From NCBI RefSeq assembly GCF_901000735.1, contig NC_081551.1, forward strand, positions 16,706,545 through 16,770,544: 64,000 nucleotides of DNA, read 5' to 3'. The notes beneath the pieces were generated by a model, which did not search any database, was not told the origin of the DNA, and saw only the letters and a program-made list of their open reading frames with translations. Source of the DNA: Corylus avellana. Lineage: Eukaryota > Streptophyta > Magnoliopsida > Fagales > Betulaceae. This document shows positions 10,198-21,732 of the stretch, piece after piece. Made by a program: the position numbers and the translations under genes. How positions within the stretch are numbered: position 1 is the stretch's first letter; every line of letters begins with the position of its first letter.

Positions 10198-11383
10198 CTA
10201 ACTGGCCAACTGAAATAAGACTATTAGAAAGGCCAGGAGAGACATAAACATCTCTGAATGAAGGATTAATATCTCCTACTTCATTAATAGCTAAATGACT
10301 TCCATTAGCTACTTGAATATGAGATGAACCATGATATGGACGAACATTGCAAAGAGTATCAGACGATCTGGTCATATGATTGGATGCTGCAGAATCAATA
10401 AGCCAAGACTTAGACGAAATAGTACCATTACCTTGGAGCCCTAAGGCAGAGAAGGCTGACATAATCATCTGCTGGACCATTTCAGGAGTAAGAACAGCTG
10501 ATCCGGCCGCAGAAGAAGAGGCTGAGGACATCACTGAAGCAGAAGAGGTGTTTACTGCAGCCTGATAGGCAGTAGCTTGACGATTCTGAGGCCGAGTGGG
10601 ACATTCTTTGATAAAGTGGCCCGGTTTCTTACAGTAATTGCAAGATTTCTTTGCACAATTGGCCGCAATATGACCATATTCCTTACAGCTGAAACACTGG
10701 ACCTTACGCATATCCTTACCCTTCCCTTTCCCATAGGCTGCATAGACTACTGGATTTGGGTTGGAATTGTGCTGGAATGTAGCCTGCGTGAAAAGACGCT
10801 GCTCCTCACGGAGTAATTCTCCAAAACAAACATCCAAAGATGGCGAAGGATCCCGATTCATTAAATTTGAGCGAGTAACCTCAAATTCAGGGCGTAATTT
10901 CATCAGGAATTGATCTCTCTTGCTCTGTTCATGAACAGCCTGAACAGCAGACAGAGATGCAGCAGGTACCTTCGCATAAACCATATCAGAAAATTCTCCC
11001 CACAAATTTTGAAAACCAGAAAAATACTCCGGAATGGAGAGATTGCCTTGAGTGTAATTAGCAATCTCATATTCCAGCTGAAAACGGCGTGCGGTATTAT
11101 CCTGGTGATAAACCTTCAGCAAATACTCCCACATAGTCTTTGCAGTCTTATAGGGCCTCAGATTGAGCACAATAAGAGGATCAACAGACCCTAAGATCCA
11201 AGACATCACACGTGCATCCTTGACCTTCCACTTAGCCAAATCCTTAGCTTCCGTAGGAGCTGGATCACTACCGTCAATATGGCCCCACAACTCTTTTCCC
11301 GTAACAAATAATTGAAATTGGAATTCCCAAGCAGAATAATTTTTTCCAGTAAAACGGACCCCAAAAGTCTCGCTAGAAGACAT
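10181..11383 (-). CDS. gag: Copia Gag with protease start
   Basis: 400 codons starting at ATG. Residues ~1-200 are the capsid-like UBN2/retrotran_gag region (includes ELWGHIDG). Two CCHC zinc knuckles follow at C230-C243 and C248-C261, spacing C-x2-C-x4-H-x4-C. The aspartic protease begins with WLIDSAASNHM, catalytic D330; the usual motif is DSGAS, here DSAAS. The frame then stops at 10181 after VEKKL, in the middle of what is normally one continuous protease-integrase polyprotein. The sequence is GTT followed by G, then eight A, then CTGTGA; the pol frame continues one base later. That offset fits gain of one A (or a sequencing error) and does not fit ordinary -1 slippage. Confidence 0.93.
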   Translation of the reverse strand: MSSSETFGVRFTGKNYSAWEFQFQLFVTGKELWGHIDGSDPAPTEAKDLAKWKVKDARVMSWILGSVDPLIVLNLRPYKTAKTMWEYLLKVYHQDNTARRFQLEYEIANYTQGNLSIPEYFSGFQNLWGEFSDMVYAKVPAASLSAVQAVHEQSKRDQFLMKLRPEFEVTRSNLMNRDPSPSLDVCFGELLREEQRLFTQATFQHNSNPNPVVYAAYGKGKGKDMRKVQCFSCKEYGHIAANCAKKSCNYCKKPGHFIKECPTRPQNRQATAYQAAVNTSSASVMSSASSSAAGSAVLTPEMVQQMIMSAFSALGLQGNGTISSKSWLIDSAASNHMTRSSDTLCNVRPYHGSSHIQVANGSHLAINEVGDINPSFRDVYVSPGLSNSLISVGQLVEKKL

Positions 11384-12190
11384 AATGAAATCAAAAAATT
11401 AGAAATTAAACAACCTGATAAAGAAGTAACAGGCCCACCAGATCTGTTGGACAGCAAGCCCAAGTCCACTCAAGTCAAACAGCAATCTGCAACCCTGAAC
11501 AGCAACAAAGCCCAAGCCCAGCAAGCCCAAAGTTACCAGCAACTCAGCAAGTCTAAGCCAATCAGCCCAGCAAGTTCAAGCCCAACAACGCCCAAGCCCA
11601 AAAACACAATTTCAGCAACTCAAATCAGTAAGTCCAAACCAATCAGCCCAGCAAGTCCAAGCCCAACAATACCCAAGCCCAAAACCACAATTTCAGCAAC
11701 TCAAATTCAACAGCACCACAAGCAAAAAATCTCGACAGCCCAACTCACCGGAAACTCCACGCTCACCGCACCACGCCGACAGCCCAAATCTCCGATAGCC
11801 CAACTCGCCGGAAACACCACGCCGACTGCCCAAGTCGCCGATAACACCACGCCGACAGCCCACGTCGCCGATAACACCACGCCGACAGCCCACGTCGCCG
11901 ATAACACCACGCCGACAGCCCACGTCGCACAGAATCTGCCGACAACCACCACAAATCGCCGGGAACACTCCAAGACTGCACAGAACTTGCCGACGACCAC
12001 CACAGACCCGACAGTCACCAAGGATCCTCCACAAACCAAGAAACTGCCGAACAGCAGTTTAGAACCCACCAGAATGATCAACAACTCCCTGAAATTATCG
12101 ACCGCCACAAAAATACAACGACCCAGTCCCAACCCAAGCTTGACCTACGGCCCTCAACAGGTAACTGAAAACAACCCTAATTTAGATGAT
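11384..12190 (-). other. Copia leader with in-phase minisatellites
   Basis: About 800 bp lie between the primer-binding site and the gag ATG. The leader holds an 81-bp unit in two copies (11549-11629, 11630-11710) and a 30-bp unit in about 4.6 copies (11791-11928, clearest at 11821-11910). Both lengths are multiples of three. As a result a 342-codon frame stays open on the opposite (plus) strand at 11312-12340. It is low in complexity (Pro/Thr/Lys/Gln) and is not called as a gene. Confidence 0.75.
11791..11928. repeat. 30-bp minisatellite in copia leader
   Basis: Units of exactly 30 bp, ending in GCCGATAACACCAC, are seen at 11821-11850, 11851-11880 and 11881-11910, with diverged units on either side. 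Confidence 0.9.
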
Positions 12191-12203
12191 GGCTCTGATA
12201 CCA
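12191..12203 (-). promoter_or_regulatory. Copia primer-binding site
   Basis: TGGTATCAGAGCC on the minus strand directly follows the 5' LTR. It is complementary to the 3' end of initiator-Met tRNA, the usual primer for plant copia elements. Confidence 0.92.
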
Positions 12204-12430
12204 TGTCAATTGTACTGAATACCTCTCAATGTGAGGGTTGCTCGTATTATATAGAAAATTGTCTAGGTAATTACAAGCTGTATCTCAGCGATTACAGCAA
12301 TCTAGGGACCCCAATAAGGCAACTAAAATCTATCTATTAATTACAATATACTATAGCTATAATACAAGAACATGCCATAACTAGAAAGACTAATTATGGC
12401 TAAATATATATGGACCGTATCTGATTGACA
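12204..12430 (-). repeat. Copia 5' LTR
   Basis: 227 bp, nearly identical to 7093-7319. On the minus strand it contains CTATATAATA, a candidate TATA box for the element transcript. Confidence 0.95.
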
Positions 12431-15400
12431 GTGAATTCAAAGTTTTCTTTCTAGGTTTAAAAAGTGTCTCTCACCTTTCTTGGACCTCAGTCCTGAAACA
12501 TATTATTAATGTCTTGATGAATTATTTGGTTAGCCTATGAAATATGAGAAATGCTAGGCTTACAAAGAGTTTACAAAGGCAATCTTACAAAATGACATGG
12601 CAACGCCACATCAGGAAAATTTTTAAATTTGCCACATTTAAAGTAAACGGAAAGGCTTGACTTTCGCCTCATTTTGTCAAAAATTTTGGCTCCTAAGAAT
12701 TAGATTTGGTTTTTCTTCCAGTTTCATTGTCTCCCTTTCTAGATTCATTTTTGCTGAAGCTCCAAAACAACCAGATATGTTGGCTTCAAAATAACATCAC
12801 AAGCGCGAACAAAGAAGGGAAGCTGTCGAAAGTTTTGAGCTACAAAACCAGATCTGGTTTCCCATTCTTTGCCATTGCAGAACAGCCTAGCAGCCACCAT
12901 CACTCTTGCTTCTAACCCCGGCTTCAAATTTCAGGGCTCAATTGTTATCAAAACTGGTACGCTTTCTCTCTCTTTCTCTCTCCCTTTTTTTTTTTTTTTT
13001 TTTGAATTTTTAGTCTTTTTGTTTTTTGGGTTTCTGGTTCTCTATTTGTGATGGTTTACCTATCAACATGGTTTCGGTACATACCAAAGTGCCTAAGGAG
13101 CTTAAGGGGATGGTAGATACCAAAGCTTGCTCTAGTGGGCTAATTGAATTTTTCTTTTCGTCGTTGAATTTCAGATTCAATTTATAATTTGAAAGCTTCT
13201 GTGTGATTATCTGAATACTTTCTATTTGATTTAGTTGATGCCTGTTTCGAAAATGAATGCATCTATGTGATTTGTTAATGCCTAGTTGAATTTAAGAGCT
13301 TATATGCAATTGAGCGAGTGTACGATTGAAGAATTTTAATGGTTTTCTGCAATTTAGTGTGCTCGTTTGATGAATATGACTAAAGTACTACCTTGTTTAG
13401 TGAATGCCCCCACTTGAAGAATTTTAGTGTTTCTGTGTGTTTTAGTGAATGCCCATGTGCAGAATAATGTTTCTATGTGATTTAGTGTGCCCGCTTGGAA
13501 ATTTGAATGGTGATATGTGATTTTAGTGTATGCCACTTAGATTTTGAACGTTTCTTTGTGATTAGAAAATGACCATTTAATACCGTGATCGCTCTGGCAT
13601 GCCTGGGTTCATGCCAGAGCACCTTAACAATAGAGTGTACTATACTGTATGTGATTTAGCATTTTGTACATCTTGAAGGTAGGATTCCTGCTACTTAGAG
13701 AAATAATTAGTATGATAACTACTTGATAGATAATGTAAGCATCAAAAAATTGGTGGTTGTGCCCATGGTTTAGAGTCACTGGCTCTTTAGGGTGGAGCAT
13801 TTGGAGAAATTGCTAGGGTACCGTGGGCTAAGTGGCCTTTCTAAAAGGGATTGCTTGGCCAAGGAGTAGGAACTCGCTAGGGCACCAGTTTGCGCATTTT
13901 TTTTGGAGTCAATCTTGGGGGAGTTGCTAGGTGGCTCGATCTCACCGCCGAGATGAGAGGCACAAGCATTGTTTGCCCACCTCACCAATAATGAAGGTGT
14001 CGAGGATGGCATCAGGGGATCCACATGAGGCTTTTGGAGGCGTTGTTCTTTCGAAAGGAAATTGGAGTGGACCGGCGGGAGAGAGAGTGCCTAGAAAACA
14101 AATATAGATGCTCGCCCCACGCAGCCCAGGACACGGAGAGGTCTGGTCCATATTGGCGACGAATTTGCCCAACGAGGGGTTCGCCTAGATGAGCCCTATG
14201 GCGGCTGCAGAGGGGATCGCGAGAGGGAGTGTTGCCTTTAGTGATGCAGCAGCCTGGCAAGCCTGAGATCCTCGTAGTGGACTTGGAGGAATCAATTGTC
14301 CCTCCTATGCACCTTTTGCGGGATCTTCTTCGACCTCCAAAGGATTAGCAGCACCCTTGGGCATGTCAAGATCGCAGTCAATGGGTGACCGTCCCTTGGT
14401 GCCGACGGTGATCAGTGTGGATTTGTCAGAAAACAATACTTGTGCCCGTGGTTTAGTCACTGGCTCCTTAGGGTGAAGCATTTGGAAAAGTCACTAGGAT
14501 ACCGTGGGTTAAGCGGGCTTTCTTGGAGGGAATAACTTGGCCAAGGAGCAGGAAGCTGTTAGGGCTCCAGTTAGTGCATTTTTTCTAGAGTCTGTCTTGG
14601 GAGAGTTGCTTGGTGGTTTGATCCCACTGCAGAGATAAGAGGCACAAACGTTGTTTGCCCACCTCACCGATAATGGAGGTGTCGGGGAAGGCATCAGGGG
14701 GTCCACAGGAGGCTTCTGGAGGCGTTGTTCTTCTGAAAGGAAATTGGAGTGGTCCAGTGAGAGAGAGAGTGCCTGGTAAACAGATATAGACGCTTGCCCC
14801 ACGCAGGACCAGGACACGGAGGGGTCTGGTCAATATCGGCGACGAATCTGGCCAACGAGGGGTTTGCTAAGATGAGCCTATGGCGGCTGCGGTGGGGATC
14901 GCGAGTGGAAGTGTTGCAGCTTCGTCCTCTGGTGATGCAGTAGCCTGGCAATCCTGAGATCCTCTGGTGGACTTGGAGGAATCATCTGTCCCTCGTACGC
15001 ATTTTTCGCGGGATCTTCTAACACTTTCAAAGGCTTAGGAGTATCCTTGGGAATGTCAAGATCGCAGTGAATGGGTGACTGTCCATTGCCGCCGATGGTG
15101 ATCAGTGTGGATTTGTCGAAAAACACCACGAGTTCTTGTGCTCGTGGTTTAGAGTCACTGGCTCCTTAAGGGGGCGCATTTGGGGAAGTCACCAGGGTAC
15201 CGTGGGCGAAGCGGCCATTTTGAAAGAGAATGCTTGGTCAAGGAGCTAGAAGCCTCTAGGGCTCTAGTTAGCGCATTTTTTCTGGAGTTAGTCTTGGGGG
15301 AGTTGCCTAGTGGCTCGATCCCACAGTAGAGATGAGAGGCACAAGTGTTGTTTGGCCACCTCACCAATAATGGAAGTGTCGGGTATGGCATCAGGGTGTC

Positions 15401-17350
15401 CACGGGAGGCTTCTGGAGGTGTTCTTTCGAAAGGAAATTAGAGTGGTCCGGTGGGAGAGAGAGTGCCTGGCAAATTGATATAGGCGCTTTCTCCACGCAG
15501 GCCTAGGACACGGAGGGGGTCTGGTCCATACCCCCAACGAATCTGCCCGAGGGGGTATGGACCAGACCATACCCCCTCGGGCAGATTCTTTGGCAACTAT
15601 GGAGGTGTTCTTTGGCAACTATGGGGGGCATCGCGAAAGGAAGTGTTGCCACTGGTGATGCAGCAGCCTGGCAAGATTGAGATCCTCATGGTAGACTTGG
15701 TGGAATCATCTGTCCCTTGTACACACCTTTCGCGGGATCTTCTTGGACCTTCAAAGGCTTAGGAGTACTCTTGGGCATGTCAAGATCGCAGTCAATCGGT
15801 GACTGTTCCCTACTGTCGATGGTGATCAGTGTGGATTTGTCGGAAAACACCACAAGTTCTAGTGCCCGTGGTTTAGAGTCACTGGCTTCTTAGTGTAGAG
15901 CATTTGGAGATTTAGCTAGGGTACCATGGGCTTAAGTGGCCTTTCTGAAAGGGTATTCTTGGCCAAGGAGCAGGAAGCCGCTAAGGCTCCAGTTAGCTCA
16001 TTTTTTCTTGAGTCAGTCTTGGGGGTGTTGCCTGGGGGCTCGATCCCACCGCAGAGATGAGAGGCACAAGTGTTGTTTGCCGACCTTATCGATAATGGAG
16101 GTGTCAGGGATGACATTAGGGAGTGCACGACAGACTTCTGGATGCGTTCTTTCGATAAGAAATTAGAGTGGTTCGGCGGGAGAGAGAGTGCCTGGTAAAT
16201 TGATATAGACGCTCGCTCCACGTAGGCCTAGGACACGGAGGGGTCTGGTCCATACTGGAGACAAATCTGCCCAACGAGTGGTTCGCCTAGATGAGCCTTT
16301 GGCGGCTACGAGGGGCATCGTGAGAGGAAGTCTTGCCACTGGTGATGCAGCAGCCTGGAAAGATTGAGATCCTCATGGTAGACTTGGTGGAATCATCTGT
16401 CCCTCGTATGCACCTTTCGCGGGATCTTCTTCGACCTTCAAAGGCTTAGGAGTACTCTTGGGCATGTCAAGATCGTAGTCAATGGGTGACCGTTCGTTGC
16501 TGCCGATGGTGATCAGTATGGATTTGTCGGAAAATGCCACGAGTTCTTGTGCACGTGGTTTAGAGTCACTGGCTCCTTAAGCCGCGCATTTGGAGACGCC
16601 CCTAGGGTTCCGTGGGCGAAGCGGCCATTCTGAAAGGGAATGCTTGGCCAAGGAGCAAGAAGCCGCTAGCGCTCTAGTTAGCACATTTTTTCTAGAGTCA
16701 GTCTTGGGGAAGTTGCCTGGTGGCTCGATCCCACCGCAGAGATGAGAGGCACAAGTGTTGTTTGCCCACCTCACCAATAATGGTAGTGTCGGGATGGCAT
16801 CAGGGTGTCTACGAGAGGCTTTTGGAGGTGTTCTTTCGAATGGAAATTAGAGTGGTTTGGCGGGATAGAGAGTGCCTGGCAAATAGATATAAACGCTCGC
16901 CCCATGCAGGCCCAAGACACGGAGAGGTTTGGTTCATACCGGCGACGAATATGGCCAACGAGGGGTTTGCGAAGATGAGCCTATTGCGGCTACGGGGGGA
17001 TCGCGAGAGGAAGTGTTGCAGCTTCGTCTTCTAGTGATGCAGTAGCCTTGCAAGCTTAAGATCCTCCTGGTAGACTTGGAGGAATCATTTGTCCCTCATA
17101 CGCTCCTTTCGCGGGATCTTCTTCGATGTCCAAAGGCTTAGTAGCACCCTTGGGCATGTCTAGATCACAGTCAATGTGTGACCGTCCCGTGCTGCTGATG
17201 GTGATCGGTGTGGATTTGTTGAAAAACACCACGAGTTCTAGTGCCTGTGGTTTACAGTCACTGGCTCCTTAGGGTGGAGCATTTGGAGATGTAGCTAGGG
17301 TACCATGGGCATAAGCGGCCTTTCTGAAAGGGTATTCTTGGCCAAGGAGC
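12431..17350. repeat. Segmental duplication, copy B
   Basis: Near-identical to 1449-6431. The homology begins at the first base after the copia LTR, and the array simply continues past 17350 where copy A meets the gap. The gene-5'-like stretch is repeated at 12682-13756 with a shorter poly-T run. Confidence 0.93.
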
Positions 17351-19893
17351 AGGAAGCCGCTAGGGCTCCTGTTAGAGCATTTTTTATGGAGTCAGATTTG
17401 GGGGAGTTGCCTGGTGGCTCACTCTTACAGCAGAGATGAGAGGCACAAGCGTTGTTTGCCCACCTTATCGATAATGGAGGTGTCGGGGATGGCATTAGGA
17501 GGTGCACGACAGACTTCTGGATGCGTTCTTTCGAAAGAAAATTAGAGTGGTCCGGCGGGAGAGAGAGTGCCTGGCAAATAGATATAGACACTCGTTCCAC
17601 GTAGGCCTAGGACACGGAGGGGTCTTGTCGATACCGGTCACGAATCTGCCCAACGAGGGGTTCGCCTAGATGAGCCTATAGCGGCTGCGGGGGGCATCGC
17701 GAGAGGAAGTGTTGCCATTAGTGATGCAGCAGCCTGGCAAGATTAAGATCCTCATGGTGGACTTGTAGGAATCATCTGTCCTTCATACGCTCCTTTCGCA
17801 GGATCCTCTTTGACCTCTAAAGGCTTAGGAGAACCCTTGGGCATGTCTAGATCGCTGTCAATGGGTGACCGTTCCTTGCTGCTGATGGTGATGAGTGTGG
17901 ATATGTCGGAAACCACCTCGAGTTCTTGTGCCCATGTTTTAGAGTCACTGGCCCCTTAGGGCGAAGCATTTGGAGAAGTCGATACAGAACCCTAGGCAAA
18001 GTGGCCTTTTTGAAAGGGAATGCTTGGCCAAGGAGTAAGAAGCTGCTAGGGCTCCAATTAATGCATTTTTTCTGGAGTCAGTCTTAGGGGAGTTGCCTGG
18101 TGGCTCGATCCCACCAAAGAGATGAGAGGCACATGCGTTGTTTGCCCACCTTATCAAGAGTGGATGTCTCAGGGATGGCATTAGGGGTCCATAAGAGGAT
18201 TCTGGAGGCATTCTTTCGAAAGGAAATTGGAGTGGTACGGCAGGAGAGAGAGTGCCTGGCAAATAGATATAGACGCTCGCCCCACGCAGGCCCAGGACAT
18301 GGAGGTTTTTGGTCCATACCGCCCACGAATCCGAACAACGAGGGGTTCGCCTAGATGAGCTTATGCCAGTTGCTGGTGGGATCGAGAGAAGAAGTGTTGC
18401 CTCTGGTGAGCTTGAGATTATTCGCCTAGATGAGCTTATGCAACAACTTGGCAAGCTTGAGATCCTCGTGGTGGACTTGGAGGAATAATCTGTCCCTCGT
18501 ACGCACCTTTTGTTGGATCTTCTTCGACCTCCAAAGGCTTAGGAGCACCCTTGGGCATGTCAAGATCGCTGTCAAAGGGTGACCGTCCCTTGACCAAGTT
18601 GCTACGGTACCATGGGCTAAGCGGCCTTTTCGAGAGGGAATGCTTGGCCAAGGTGAAGGATGCTCCTAGGGAGCATGTCTCTGGGGAGTTGCCTTAGGGC
18701 TCGATCCCACCACAAAAATGAGAGGCGCATGCGTTGTTTTCTCACCTCACCGATCATGAGGGTGTCGAGGATGGCATAAGGGGGTCCACGGGAGGCTTTT
18801 GGAGGTGTTCTTCCGAAAGGAAATTGGAGTGGTCCGGCGGGATAGAGAGTTCCTGTATACAGATATAGACGCTCGCCCCATGCAAGCCCAGGACACGGAG
18901 GGGTCTGGTCCACACTGACGACGGATCTGGCCAATGAGGGGCTCGCCAAGATGAGCCCATGGCAGCTGCGGGGGGGATCACGAGAGGAAGTGCTGCAGCT
19001 TCGTCCTCCGATAATGCAGCAGCCTGGCAAGACTGAGATCCTCATTATGGACTTGGAGGAATCATTTGTCCCTCGTATGCACCTTTTGGGGGATCTTCTT
19101 CGACCTCCAAAGGCTTAGAAGCACCCTCACGTATGTCAAGATCGCAATCAATGGGTGACCGTCCCCTGTTGCCGATGGTGATTGGTGTGGTTTTGTTGTA
19201 AAACACCACGAGTTCTTGTTCCCGTGGTTTAGTAGAGTCACTGGCTCCTTAGGGCAGAGCATTTGGAGAAGTCGCTAGCGTACTGTGGGCTAAGCGGCCT
19301 TTCTAAAAGGGAATGCTTTGCCAAGGAGCAGGAAGCTACTAGGGCTCTAGTTAGTGACTGTCCCCTACTTCTGATGGTGATCAGTGTGGATTTGTCAAAA
19401 ATCACCACGAGTTCTTGTGCCTATGGTTTAGAGTCACTGGCTCCTTAGGGCGGAGCATTTGGAGAAGTCGCTAGGGTACCATGGGCTAAGCGGCCTTTCT
19501 GAAAGGGAATGCTTGGCAAGGAGCAGGAAGCCACTAGGGCACCAATTAGTGCATTTTTTTTGGAGTCAGTCTTAGGGGAGTTGCTTTGTGGCTCAATCCC
19601 ACTGTAGAGATGAGAGGACAGGCGTTGTTTTTCCCACCTTATCGATAGTGGAGGTGTCGGGGATGGCATTAGGGAGTCCACGGGAAGATTTTGGTGGCGT
19701 TCTTACTTAAGGAATTTAGAGTGGTCCAGCGGGAGAGAATGTGCCTGGCAAATAGATATGGACGCTCGCTCCACGCAGGACCAAACATGGAGGGGTCTAG
19801 TCCATACCGCCAACGAATCAGCACAACGAGGAGTTTGACTAGATCAGCCTATTCCGGCTGCTGGGGGGATCGCGAGAGTAAGTGTTGCCTTTG
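13757..19893. repeat. ~690-bp tandem satellite, block 2
   Basis: Anchors near 13768, 14451, 15147, 15871, 16558, 17249 and 17936 give periods of 683-724 bp. Two later units are shortened: one is fused across a deletion near 18594, and one is only about 200 bp (19226-19427). The block ends where homology breaks at about 19893 inside a unit. Units are roughly 90% alike by eye. No stable long frame is shared by all units. Confidence 0.92.
15540..15587. repeat. Perfect 21-bp hairpin, copy-B specific
   Basis: Arms 15540-15560 and 15567-15587 are perfect reverse complements with a 6-nt loop (ACCAGA). The inserted arm copies, in inverted orientation, the GGTCTGGTCCATACCCC just upstream. A nearby short run TTCTTTGGCAACTATGG is also doubled (15586-15622). 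Copy A and the other satellite units have plain sequence here, so the insertion is young. Confidence 0.93.
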
Positions 19894-21732
19894 AAAGTTA
19901 TTTAAATAGATTATTTTGATGATGATGTTATTTTAATATCAATTTTAGCCAAAATTTTTTGAGAAATTTATGGTGTTACAGAGAGTAATAATTAGAGAAT
20001 GGTAATTGGTGAAATAATAGGATAGTAAATGGTAAGAAGAATTGTATTGGTAGGTAGAATAGTAAGGAAATGTAGAATAATCAATGGTAGGTATAATAGT
20101 ATTGGTATAAGGATGGTAGAATTGTAAATGGAATGTAGAATAGTCAATGGAAGGTAGAATAGTCAATGGTAGGTATAATAGTATTGGTATAAGGATGGTA
20201 GAATTGTAAATGGAATGTACAATAGTCAATAGTAGATATAATAGTGTTGGTAGGTAGAATAGTAAAATGAGAGTATAATTGTAAATGGAAGGTAGAATAG
20301 TATTTGGTTTTTCTTATAAATAGAACTCTTCCCCTTCACAAATTTTACCACTCCCCTCCCTTCTCTTCCACATATTTTTCCTTCTTCCGCTTTCTACTCG
20401 GTTTTTCTTCTTTCTGAGAGTGTTTACTCAGAGCAGAGCGAGAAAGGGCGAGACAAAGTGCTGCAAGAAAGAAAGAACAGGAGAGATAACGGACTTGAGA
20501 AATTAGTTTCAAAAGATACTAGTGGTGTTAGTCAGATTGGAGCAACTAGATTCCTTCAGACCACTTTTAGCTTTAGTCTAGAGGTAAGTAAATTCACTAC
20601 CCCTTTTAAAATTACTTCATGTCATGATATTTATTCATTCTTGTATCAAACTGTAAATGATTATTTTATTTACCTGTCATGGAGATATGTTGCATGCATG
20701 CATGAAGGATTTCTAAAAGAATTATTTAGAAAGTTTCTATTTCTTTAAACGCTTTCTAAGTACAACAAGTTTATATTTGGAAAAGTTTCCATTTTGAGAA
20801 AAGAAAGTTGAGAAATGATGATGATTATAAGAAAGAAGAATGATGATAAACCCTCATACATATTGCCCTAAGATGCATCAAAAGAAGTACAAAGAAAAGT
20901 ACAAGAAATGAGTTAAATGTTTATGAAATGAGGGCGCATGTATGGAGGAGAGTATTTTTGGCCCCAAGATAAGTAAGGATGAGAGGAGTTCGGTACCGAT
21001 ACTCGAATGGAGGCGAAATCACTGAAGGAGGCTATGCAAGAAGGTGGTATTCCATCAACATGACCGTTGAGTGCACCAAGAAAGAGTTAATTGACGGTTG
21101 GGCATGGTTGAGGCCACAGTTCAGTGCCATGGTCACAAAGATCCGCAACCCTCGTACACAGGAGTAACAGTGTACATGGGCCCTAATATGAGAAAATTAT
21201 AATATAATTTCAACGATGATTTACAATGATGATTTATAATGATGCATTATGATGATGATTTATTACTAGATATAATAGTATGTATATGCTACGGGAGATG
21301 CAACCGTACATACATGTATTATTATGGCTAGATATATATATTTATTTGTGAAAACGATTTGCAAAACTGAGAACAAGGAATAAAACTATTTATGGTTGTG
21401 GATTTTATTTGCAGGGCCCTTTTGGGCTCATTTAGTTTTATTTATTGTTTTCAGGTAGAAAGGACGCTGGAATAGGAGGCCAGAATGGGGGCGGGAATAA
21501 TTATTAACTTTCAAAGTCTTTTCATATCAGTTATAATAATTATATGATATTCTGCAACTAAAGTTTAATATTTACTAATTTCGCTTGTAATAAAATCTCT
21601 TAAAGTGTTTTATACATTTATCGTATCCTTTAAAATCAAGTACCCTGATAGACCTTATAGATCTTTGCAAAAACTTTTGTTGTAAAAGAAGAAAAGTGGC
21701 AAACTCAGCCTTAACGGGCTGGGAATGTTACA
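19894..21732 (+). mobile_element. LTR-like insertion in satellite (possible gypsy solo LTR)
   Basis: About 1.84 kb of unrelated AT-rich sequence interrupts the satellite. It ends in GGGCTGGGAATGTTACA, a typical chromovirus LTR terminus. It contains a TATA-like TATAAATAGA near 20315 followed by a CT-rich stretch like a transcript start, and short ORFs only. No matching TGTAACA left end or target-site duplication is found, and the satellite resumes at an earlier point of the unit, so the left boundary is rearranged. No gag or pol is present. Confidence 0.5.
20000..20300. repeat. AT-rich minisatellite in the insertion
   Basis: Irregular repeats of motifs such as AATGGTAGGTATAATAGTATTGGTA and GGTAGAATAGTCAATGG fill this stretch; a ~95-bp segment is repeated near 20090 and 20165. 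Confidence 0.7.

Larger units (their letters stand above)
7093..12430 (-). mobile_element. Ty1/copia LTR retrotransposon, near-intact
   Basis: A 5338-bp element read on the minus strand: 5' LTR, primer-binding site, a long leader, gag-protease, integrase-RT-RNase H, purine tract, 3' LTR. The order integrase before reverse transcriptase marks it as copia. The two 227-bp LTRs differ at one position that I can see, so insertion was recent. The only coding defect noticed is a frame break at an A8 run between protease and integrase. Flanking 5-mers do not match (CTTCA at 7088-7092, GTGAA at 12431-12435), so there is no target-site duplication. Confidence 0.95.

Noticed and set aside
11312..12340. 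342-codon plus-strand open frame opposite the copia leader
   Set aside because: Low-complexity Pro/Thr/Lys/Gln sequence generated by repeats divisible by three inside an element read on the other strand; no family and partly within the LTR and gag.
17945..18454. Satellite open frames of up to 169 codons on the minus strand and others on the plus strand
   Set aside because: Frames are not kept from unit to unit, start at different places and are interrupted by stops. They are products of the repeated sequence rather than genes.
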